Of a stretch of 64,000 nucleotides of DNA, positions 54,945 to 64,000 are shown one piece after another. The DNA is taken from positions 11,526,102 to 11,590,101 of the forward strand of contig OY855906.1 of assembly GCA_963693305.1 (NCBI GenBank), written 5' to 3'. The DNA is from Meandrina meandrites. Taxonomy: Eukaryota > Cnidaria > Anthozoa > Scleractinia > Meandrinidae. Below the pieces are notes generated by a model, which worked only from the letters and a program-made list of their open reading frames with translations, was not told the DNA's origin and did not search any database. How positions within the stretch are numbered: the stretch's first letter is position 1; each line of letters begins with the position of its first letter. A program made the translations under genes and the position numbers.

Positions 54945-55768
54945 ATGTCCGCTAACATATTTAAGAGAAAGGTTCGATCACCATCGGCAGACGTTTATGC
55001 CAACATACCTGAAGAAAAAAGGACGCGAGACCACACTGAGCCAGAATATAGTGAAAGGCAAGACGAAGCGTTGGGCCGACCACGTGCAATGGCGGCAGAG
55101 ATTGCCACAAAGATGGACTTAGTACTGTCCAAATTGGATAATATAGAAAGCAGGCTGAACAGTGTATGCTCGTCAGTAGCCAACATCGAAGAAGCGTTAA
55201 CCAACCTTGAAAAAGATGTTGCGGACCTGAAAATTAAAACTGATGGCAACGAAACAGACGTAAGTCAGCTCAAAGAAAGGGTGGATTTTAACGAAGGAGA
55301 TATTGCGGAGGCGAAGCGTGATGCGGCGGCTGTAAAACTAGAAGCGGAGAAACTTAAAATGAACCTGCTGTATTTGGTTCGCCGCATATGACCGAAGACA
55401 CGAAGCAAGTCATGTACAACTTTTTGGAGCAAGAGTTCAAGATCAGCAACGCTAGAGACAGGATAGAGTTCCAAAAGATCCACCGTCTGGGTAAGCCAAA
55501 TGATAAAGGTCCTAGACCAATTATTGCTAGATTTCTGCGCTACACTGATAGAGAAGAAGTTATGTCACAAGCCCGCAAGCATCTGAAGGGAAAAGATTTC
55601 TCCGTCTTCGATGATATTCCAAAGGAACTTTATGACTTAAGGAAAAAACAGCGAGAAAAACTTAAAGATGCAAGGAAGAAGGGTCACACAGCGTTTTTCA
55701 GTAAGAAATATCCGGACAGATTATATGTTGATGGAAAATTTATTTCTCAAGACGAGCCTTTCGCTTAA
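54945..55768 (+). pseudogene. LINE 1 ORF1 (RNA-binding protein), broken
   Basis: The first part (from ATG 54945 to TGA 55389-55391) is basic at the N-terminus and then coiled-coil-like with regular leucines (LDNIESRL, LEKDVADL). The second part (55388-55768) is in another frame and has the conserved L1 ORF1 C-terminal block (IHRLGKPNDKGPRPIIARF, RYTDREEVM). The central RNA-recognition region between them is largely missing, so a deletion with frameshift has joined the coiled coil to the C-terminal domain. It is not expected to produce a working chaperone. Confidence 0.8.
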
Positions 55769-56278
55769 TTTTCAAATTTACATATGTAGATTTTGGACAG
55801 GTTATCTTTTTTGCATGCCTTTTCTCACCTAATACTTGTCATTTAAATTTTTACTAAACACAAGCTCGATAAGTTGCAAAAACAAGACGAATTAATTACA
55901 TCCTTAGCCGCCACAAAAGGAGCGGAACATCAAACACGCTATTTACCGATGGTGTGAAACTGCCCAAACAAAAACTTCGATGCACTGGGTAGGTAAGCAG
56001 TCAATATTCGTTCTTAGCTTTTTGTTTTGTAATTATGTGTTAGGTTGTCCAAGCTTTATACATGTTATAGCCGCTCTGTATGAGCATGTCTTGTGGTTAG
56101 CTTTTAGATCAGTATTTGCTTCCAATGTTTGGAAGCTCCCATTTATATACAGAATTAGCTTGTTCAAAGATTATTATAGAAAACCGTTAATGTCAAACAC
56201 CCGCATTATCTTGAACATGGTTGTGACACTTCAGCTGCTCCCAGGAATAATTTTTATTTCTAGACACTTTAAGGATAC

Positions 56279-59200
56279 ATGGAGCTTAAAATATGTTCTC
56301 TTAATGTAAGAGGCTTGGGAGACATGCTAAAGAGAAGGGAAATGTTTTCTTGGCTCAGGGCAAAAAACAGCTCTATTTATTTTCTACAAGAAGTCCATTG
56401 CTGCGAGAGCACGTCCACTCTGTGGTCGGCAGAATGGGGGTACAAATCCTTTTTTAGCTGCTGTACGGGCGCCAAGGCAGGAGTTGTTCAATAATACATT
56501 CGATTTCGAAATGAAACGAGTGCACTGTGATCCTAATGGACGATTCATTATTTGTGACATCCAAACCAACCAAAAGTATTTAACGCTGGCCACCATTTAC
56601 GCTCCCAACGACGATGACGCTTTCTTCGAAGGCTTCTTCGAGCATTTAGCAGATTTTCAATGTGAAGAAGTAGTTATTGGTGGCGATTTCAACTTAGTGC
56701 TTAATTTAGATAAAGACAAGAAAGGTGGCATCGCAAGAACACACAATAATTCAGTTAGAGTCGTTCAGGAATTTATGGAAAACTTAGATTTAATCGATGC
56801 TTGGAGAGTGCTACATCCCGATTCCCTAAGATATACTTGGCGCCGACGGAAACCCGAAATTCAATGCCGACTAGACTTCTTTCTTGTTAGCCAAAGCTTA
56901 ATGTGTAATGTCACGCGCGCCGATATTTTGACAGGATACAAAACAGACCACGCAATGATCGATATCAGTATAGCTGTTCATTCGAATCCAAGAGGACCAG
57001 GCTTTTGGAAACTTAATACTTCTTTCTTGAACGAAATTGAATACGCTAACCAAATAAAATCAACAATCCAAGCTGTTAAAGAAGAATATCAAAATGATGA
57101 CACTGTGAACCACGCATTACTGTGGGAGATGATAAAAATGAAAATCCGAGAACAATCATTAAAATATGCAGCTGCCAAAAAAGCTAAAATTTTAAAACGG
57201 GAAGAAGAGCTAGAAAAAGCTATTAACAACTTGCAAATATATATGGAAACAACAAGCGACGAGGAAAATGCAAAACAAGTTGGGGCTCAGGAATTAGAAA
57301 GAAAAAAGGCAGAATTGGAGAATATAATTGAGTACCGCACCAAAGGTGCAATCTTAAGATCGAAATGTAGATGGTATAATGAGGGAGAAAGAAATACAAA
57401 ATACTTTTTAAGCATGGAAAAAAGGCACTACAAACAGGGAGTAATAAGTCAGCTAAAAATTAATGACGATGAAATAGTTAACACTGACAAAGAAATCCTA
57501 AATCAGTGTGAATCCTTTTACAGAAATCTATATAGCTCTCATATGAATATCAACGACACTTATGTTAATGACATGTTTTTCGATGAGAATAATACTAAGG
57601 TACTGAACCCAGACGAGCAAATGTCATGCGAAGGCCTGCTGACCAAAGAGGAATGTTTACAAGCCTTAAAAAATACAGAAACAAATAAAACACCAGGCTC
57701 AGACGGAATACCTGCCGAATTTTATAAAGTTTTCTGGAACGATTTGTCGGACTTACTTGTTAATTCGATTAACTTCGCATATCAAACAGGTCAATTTTCG
57801 GTAACCCAGAGACGCGGAATCATTAAATTAATCCCCAAAAAAGATGCAGAACCATACTTTATTAAGAACTGGAGACCAATAACTCTTTTGAATTGCGACT
57901 ACAAAATCGCGACCAAAGCTATTGCAAACAGACTAAAAAAAGTTCTACCGAATCTTGTAGATAATGATCAAACTGGATTTCTTAAAGATAGGTTTATCGG
58001 GGAGAATATTAGACTCATTGACAGTATAATTCAATACGCAACGGCTAACAAAGCTCCTGGTCTTTTACTCTTTCTTGACTTCGAAAAAGCATTTGATACA
58101 GTAGAGTGGCCTTTCATAGAAAAAACATTTAAATATTACAACTTTGGACAATCACTAATCAACTGGATTAAACTATGCTACCACAACACAGAAAGCTGCA
58201 TTCTCAATAACGGATGGGCCAGCGACTTTTTTAAGCTCGAAAGAGGGGTAAGGCAGGGCTGCCCCCTTTCTCCGTATCTTTTTATCCTCTGTGTTGAGGT
58301 TCTAGCGGATGCAATCAGGAAAAACCAAAATGTCAAAGGCATCTTTGTGAATGGAAATGAAATAAAAATTAGTCGGTATGCAGATGACACCACTTTAATA
58401 CTCGATGGCTCCAAGGAATCTCTTACATCTTCCCTGCACATATTGGATAATTTTCAAGGGATATCTGGCCTTAAATTAAATAACAAAAGGACGGAAGCCC
58501 TTTGGATCGGTGCTAATGCCGAAAAAGAAGACAAATTATGCCCAGAAAGAGACCTAAAATGGGTTAAAGGAAGGACCAAAGCTCTTGGAGTATGGTTCTC
58601 GACTAATTCTGACCTAACAGTAGAGCTGAACTACAACGAGAAATTGATAAAAATAAAAAAATAGCCTAAGCTGTTGGGAGTGTCGTCGACTTACCCTTTT
58701 TGGCAAAATTACTGTTCTAAAAAGTTTAATTGCGTCCCAACTTGTATACATTTTGTCTCCCCTCACGACTAACCACCGTGTCTTAAGGGAAATCAATAGG
58801 CTCTTCTATGATTTCTTATGGAACGGCAAAGGCGACAAAATTAGGAGGGAAGTAATGGTTAATGACTATGAAAAAGGTGGCTTAAAAATGATTGATATTG
58901 AATCCTTCAATTAAGGACTGAAAACTACCTGGGTCAAAAAATATACTGATGTAAACAATCACGGAAAATGGAAACTTTTTTTGACCTAGAACTCCGGAAC
59001 TACGGTGGCAGCGCCCTTTTCAGCGGCAACCTTAGCAAAAAAGACTTGTCAAAGTATGTCAATTTATCCTATCCATTTATTGTGGAAATCTTAAATATCT
59101 GGACTGAAATCACTTACGAGAATAATACAGACCATTTTCGCTCTCAGAGCCTTTGGCACAACTCCCTTATAAGAATCGATAACAGACCAATCTTCTACAA

Positions 59201-59865
59201 AACATGGCAGCAAAAAGGGATTAACAGGGTTTCGCATTTGATGAAAGATTCAGACACCTTTCTATCCTTTTCTGAATTCAAAGACCGGTATGGTATCACT
59301 GAAACAAATTATCTTGCTTTTTATGGGCTGTTATCCGCTTTAAAAAAAAATCAAAGTACCTTTACACAATAATACAAATATACAATACGAAAGCTTTTAT
59401 ACGAAATTTATGAAAGCAAGTAAACCTAGCAGACAGGCCTATAAAAAAATAATTGGTCTTAAACAAAGGTGTCCAACCAAGAGCCAAGAAAAATGGGCTA
59501 CGGATTGTGCCTTTGAAGCCCATGAACCAATAGACTGGAGTGCGGCGTACCAGCTATCTTTTCAGTGTACAAAATCTACAAAACTAATTGTATTTCAATT
59601 CAAATTGCTGCATAGACGACTGGCGACTAATGATTTTCTTAAAAAAGTAGGAATAAAAGATAACGATCTCTGCAGTTTCTGCAAAACTGAGAAGGAAAGC
59701 CTAATTCATCTTTTCTGGTCCTGTAGAGTTGTCTCTACCTTCTGGCAAAACTTTAAGCAGCTTCTTGTAAGCCAAAATCTTGCGTTGAGAACATACAACC
59801 TTTCTTTAAATATAGCCTTAGGCCTAAGGCCACACAAATCAAAAAAAAAAAAAGCAGAAACTTAA
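56279..59865 (+). pseudogene. LINE 1 ORF2 (endonuclease-reverse transcriptase), broken
   Basis: ATG 56279 begins an APE-type endonuclease (SLNVRGLG, LQEVH). A one-base frameshift near 56485 separates it from a long open frame (to 58664) with the rest of the endonuclease (YAPNDD, GGDFN, TDHAMI) and reverse transcriptase: PGSDGIPAEFY, NWRPITLLN, motif A FLDFEKAFD (58071-58097), motif B RGVRQGCPLSP and YADD at 58377-58388. After 58664 the frame is broken repeatedly (58665-58970, stop near 58914, 59370). A C-terminal CxxC...HxxxxC knuckle is at about 59668-59727. Several hits mean it is inactive, although the RT core is intact. Confidence 0.88.
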
Positions 59866-60179
59866 CTTTAATTTTCTTGTGGCGAGATATTATATATGGT
59901 CGTGTAGGACACGCAACTTGTCCCCTGAAATGAAACATTTCTCTGTCTTTCTGGCATGTTACAACAGCCTCAAAACTGGAGCAGCGTCAAATGATAATCT
60001 TTAGAAATCTAAGTGGGTGATAATTATAATTAAACGTATTTACCAACAAGCAACTGTAAAAAAAAATGAAGAAAACCCTAAGGCTAACACTGTGCACGGA
60101 TATTATTGTACTGTAGGTCAACCTTAACAAGTGTTGTACTTGTTAGTATTGTAAGTAATGTGTATTGTATGTAAGTAGT

Positions 60180-60330
60180 AAGTAGTCTCTTTAATTAATT
60201 AATTAATTAATTAATTAATTGAACTGTAATTAATTAATTAATTAAGTAATGTAAGTAATTGTATTGTTAGTAATTATCCAGTAAGTGATGTAGGTAATTG
60301 TCCCATAAGTAATGTAAGTAGTTGAACTGT
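60180..60330. repeat. TTAA / TAAGTAATG microsatellite at the LINE 1 3' end
   Basis: About eight tandem AATT units at 60190-60221 and a second run at 60230-60245 are followed by several diverged GTAAGTAATGTAAGTAATTG units. This is most likely the 3' tail of LINE 1 or a microsatellite that the LINE inserted into. Confidence 0.7.
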
Positions 60331-63300
60331 AAGTTAGACAAAACTGGAGGAACTTCTATTGAAAGGAAAAAAGTAGTAATTAGCGAAATCAAATATTTAT
60401 GCAAAACCTACAACCTTCAAGATGTGTAGAGGTGTCAAAACCCCAATCAGTCACAATACACGTGGCGTTTAAAATACAATGCAGGCTGGATTACTGGCTG
60501 GTTTCCAAAGACTTGTCAAACTTTGTGAAAGACTCCACAATTGTTAATTACACATTGTCTGATCATTCCGCAATTATTCTCAATCTGCAATCAAAGGAAT
60601 ATATTCAACGAGGCCCCGGGATTTTGGAAAATAAACAACTCTCTACTGAGTGATGAAAAATTCATACAGGAACTCTCTAACAGGATACCAGATTTCAAAA
60701 CAAAGCACAACTATCTTGACGATAAAGGTCTTTACTTGGACATGATAAAGATGGAGGTGAGAGGCTTCTGTGTCCAATATACAAAACGGAAAAATAGAGA
60801 GCGCAGAAATACAGAAAAAAAGCTTCAAGCTCAAATTGACCATTTGATGAACTTGCTGAAGACGGAGCGATCCAAAGAAAACATTTTAAAACTTTATCGT
60901 CTTAAAACTGAACTTAACGCGATTGCGGAATATCGAACAAAAGGCGCAATAATAAGAAGCAGAACACGCTGGGATGAACAAGGCGAAAAGAACACCAAGT
61001 ATTTCTTGAATTTAGAAAAAAGACAGCATTTTAAGACGCATATTTTCAAATTGAAGACAAACGATGATAGAGAAATCACTTCTTCGAATGCAATCCTAGA
61101 ACAAGGAAAGATGTTCTATAAAAATCTCTATACTGCAGCGCCGAGCAACACTTCGAAGTACAAACAATTCTTTGAGGATCCTAATCTTCCTAAGCTAGAT
61201 GAAACTGAAAAAAAATGAACTAGAGCTCTCACTCACTAACGAAGAATGCCTTCATATTTTAGAGCAGTGTGCCAAGGGCAAATGTCCTGGAACTGGACTT
61301 TCAGTAGAGTTCTATTTACATTTCTGGCCGATGCTGGGTGAAGAGTTGGTACAAAGTCTAAATTACGGGTTCGAACGTCAACATTTAAATATTACGCAAA
61401 CGCAAGGAATTATCAAAGTAATACCCAAAAAGCGAAAGGATAAATCGTACCTTGAAAACTGGAGACCGCTAACACTACCTTAAATGTTGATTACAAAATT
61501 GCAACTAAAGCCATAGCTCATAGGATTTCAAAAGTTCTTTCCAGAATAATCAATGACGATCTGACCGGCTACGTCAAAGAGCGTTATATTGATCAAAACA
61601 TTAGACTCGTTATGGATATCATTGCCCCCGCAGGGTTTTGGCCCAGAGGCCAAAACCCGAGGAGGCATCATTGTAGTCCGCGCGTATATACAGTATATAT
61701 ATAGTATACCAGACAAAATCTCGACTTGGCCAAACTGGGACCGCAAGTAGTATCGGTAGGTGTGATAAAATGCCCGCAAGTAGTATCGCTAGGTGTGATA
61801 AATTTCCAGTAATGTGATTGGTCAATGATGACGCAAGATAAACGATGATTGGGTGATAATGACAAACCAAAGCGTGAGCACGTGTACAAATGACAACAAG
61901 TCAACAAACGACGCTTGCAAACGTTGATTGCAGTTGGGTTGCTACAGTTTCCTTCGAGCTGTCTTGATTTCATGATCACAAGGTCTAGAAACCGAAAGTT
62001 ACGCAATTGATATGATCAAAAACAAGAATAGTACGTATTGGTCTAGAAATTTCTCTTGTTAGCGCGTTGCGAGCAGCTCTCGTTCGCTCGCACTGAGACT
62101 TGGCTTGTACTGAGACTTGCCAAGAAGGAAAGAGAATTCAAAAGAGTTCTTGAGATAATTAATTAAAACTCACGACAGGCGTTTACATTGACAGAGGTGA
62201 GAAATCTTTTGGCATCCGTTTCGAGCTCAGCTGTCAAGTTGGTCATTATATTGAAATCTGAAGACAGCTGGTCTCAATTGGTAGTTTTAAAACGTTTGGC
62301 TATTACCAAAGTTTATCCTCGCTGAGAAGATCACTCAAAAAAGCAAAATGATCTCAGGAAGTTGGGGACGCGTCGTGTAATTAAATTTACGTGACTTACA
62401 TGAAATCCTTCAGAATTTTTGCATAATTTTTCTTTGTTTTAAATGGCACGTCCTCCTCCCATGATCTTGAAAAAGACAAGGCCAGAAACAAGTGATGCTT
62501 TGTGAGCAGAACACGAGAAAATTAGTGTTTTCTTCTGAATTATCGCAAGACTGTTCCTAACAAAAAACTGATTTTCAATCAATTAAGAAAATAGAATAGC
62601 CAAAATATCAAGCGAAATAATTGACTGTAGTAACGGATACGCTGAGAAAAAAAGGATAACCGCGGGGGCAGCTGTAGTGTTAACTATCCCTAGTTAAGGT
62701 AACTGAATTAGAAGACATCCCTGAGATGGCAATATATCATGATTTCAAGAAAGCGTTCGACACTGTCGACTGGAATTTTCTTCACAAAACCTTACAAGTT
62801 TTTAACTTCGGTCCAAGCATTCAAAAGTGGATAAAAGCCTTTTACATGGATTGCTCAAGTTGCTTCATAAACAATGGTTATGCATCTGAGTTTTTCAAAC
62901 CTGAGAGGGGCGTTCGTCAAGGCTGTCCAATCTCAGGCATTTTATTTGTTCTATGTGCTGAAATTCTAGCCACTGCTATTAGAAATGATAAATCTATTCA
63001 AGGAATTAATATACATAACAAAGAATTTAAACTTTGTCAATATGCCGACGACACAACTGCCTTTGTTTCTGACTTAAAATCAGCAACTAACTTGTTCCAA
63101 TTATTGTCAAACTTTCAGGAATGCTCAGGTCTGGAGATTAACAAGCAAAACTGAAGGATTGTGGTTAGGCGCGAACAGAAACAATACAACAGAACCCCTC
63201 GGAATAGCTTGGCCTTCCAACTCAGTACTCGCTTTAGGTATTCACTTTTCACATGATGATGATGTTGCATATCAGAAAAACTTCGAACAAAAGTTGAACT

Positions 63301-64000
63301 CAATGAAAAGCCCTCTTAACTTATGGCACCCTAGAAACCTCACATTGTATGGCCGTATAACGATTTTAAAATCTCTCGCGATCTCTAAACTTGTATATAA
63401 CACATCAGTGCTCACTTTTCCTTCGAAATTTATCACAATGGTAAATCAAGCAATTACCCAATTTGTGTGGAACAAAAAAGCTAAAATAAAGCAAAAGACT
63501 ATGATCGGTCCGAAAGAAAAGGGCGAACTGAATAAGCCTGATTTCGAAATAATCAACGATGCACTTAAATTTTCTTGGATAAAAAGACTTAACGACAGTA
63601 ATGAAACTTCAAGTTGGAGCCACATACCATTGAGCTACCTAAGGCATGTCGGAGGTTTATTTTTACTCCAATGCAATTTTAACTTAAAAGCACTTAAATT
63701 TGAAATACCACTTGCCTTTTACAAGGAAGCTCTCTACGCCCGCCTTTTACAAGGAAGCTCTCTACGCAGCTCTCCTGACACCAAAGAGCAGGTTTTGAAT
63801 GAAATCATCTGGAACAATCCCTTCATTAAAATCGGAGGTTTTTCTTTCTATTACAAAAAATGGCACGAAGCCGGAGTAATTAGTATCAAAGACATTTTCC
63901 AAAACAATGCCTTTTTACCTTTTCCTGAGTTCTGCTCTAGATTTAAAATCAAAGCTAACTTTCTTATGTATCATGGCTTATGCCACTCAATCCCTAGAGA
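60331..64000 (+). mobile_element. L1/Tx1-type LINE, 5'-truncated, continues past the window (LINE 2)
   Basis: A second LINE family starts abruptly inside the endonuclease (a LDKTGG-like and NLQDV region, then CRLDYWLVSKD and SDHSAI). It runs through reverse transcriptase to the window end. Frameshifts occur near 60475, 60620, 61205 and 61483 (after NWRPLTL), and near 63150. A 1,072-base Helitron-like element (61622-62693) splits the RT between the NIRLV region and motif A. Motif A HDFKKAFD, motif B RGVRQGCPIS and YADD (63041-63052) are readable. After 63150 a frame stays open to 64000. Protein divergence from LINE 1 shows that it is a separate family. Confidence 0.85.
61622..62693 (+). mobile_element. 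Helitron-like non-autonomous element, copy 2
   Basis: A near-identical inverted copy of 36250-37308. It starts TTGCCCCCGC with a hairpin GGGTTTTGGCC/GGCCAAAACCC at 61632-61658, has GCGGGGGCAGC near 62663 and ends CCCTAG. Removing exactly 61622-62693 joins LINE codons GATATCA and TTAAGG in frame, so insertion was between A and T without target duplication. An extra 25-30 bases near 62065-62100 distinguish it from copy 1. No coding capacity. Confidence 0.82.

Larger units (their letters stand above)
54839..60330 (+). mobile_element. L1/Tx1-type LINE, near full length but degenerate (LINE 1)
   Basis: A non-LTR retrotransposon with a 5' region from about 54845 (GGGCAAGATGGCG), ORF1 (54945-55768, broken), ORF2 with endonuclease, reverse transcriptase and C-terminal zinc knuckle (56279-59865, broken), and a 3' region ending in TAAGTAATG-type repeats and TTAA microsatellite. 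The 5' end interrupts a receptor relic. The 3' end runs directly into a second, 5'-truncated LINE near 60330. Confidence 0.85.

Overview
The window is eukaryotic nuclear DNA. It is AT-rich, with GT-AG introns, tRNA-derived SINEs, LINEs, foldback elements and Helitron-like DNA. The helicase gene, the single-exon receptor family and the repeat types suggest an anthozoan cnidarian, most likely a stony coral. This assignment is inferred from gene and repeat character, because no marker gene is present.

Layout. (1) 1-7,540, plus strand: the middle and 3' part of a DNA helicase B (HELB) gene. Three phase-compatible coding exons (2699-3273, 3958-5259, 6066-7340) carry the superfamily 1 helicase motifs. 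The 5' exons are missing from the window or not recognisable. A SINE lies upstream, and two hairpin elements and low-complexity DNA sit in the introns. (2) About 8,300-54,840, minus strand: a tandem array of closely related, intronless, class A (rhodopsin-like) GPCR genes. Eight are intact (11016-11963, 14957-15898, 24742-25680, 27978-28925, 30568-31485, 39023-39964, 42915-43862, 50179-51120). Three are full-length but recently broken: one by a foldback insertion, one by a single nonsense codon, and one by a MITE plus frameshifts. At least ten more are older relics. Each gene sits in a repeated unit with recognisable upstream and downstream modules, so the array grew by duplication of whole units. 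A 6-7 kb two-gene block is duplicated side by side (about 32.8-40.1 kb and 40.7-47.3 kb). (3) About 54,840-64,000, plus strand: two different degenerate L1/Tx1-type LINEs head to tail. The second is split by a Helitron-like element whose other copy sits inside the GPCR array.

How the parts relate. HELB is a replication/repair helicase with no evident functional link to the receptors. The receptors would be plasma-membrane seven-helix proteins. They share near-identical N-terminal halves and differ most around extracellular loop 2 and helices 5-7, as expected if ligand preference is diversifying. All lack several usual class A residues (W4.50, P5.50, W6.48) and have ERW in place of DRY. Ligand and function cannot be read from the sequence. 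Mobile elements are a main cause of receptor gene death here. Two insertions can be read against an intact duplicate or a reading frame at base resolution, which shows their insertion chemistry.
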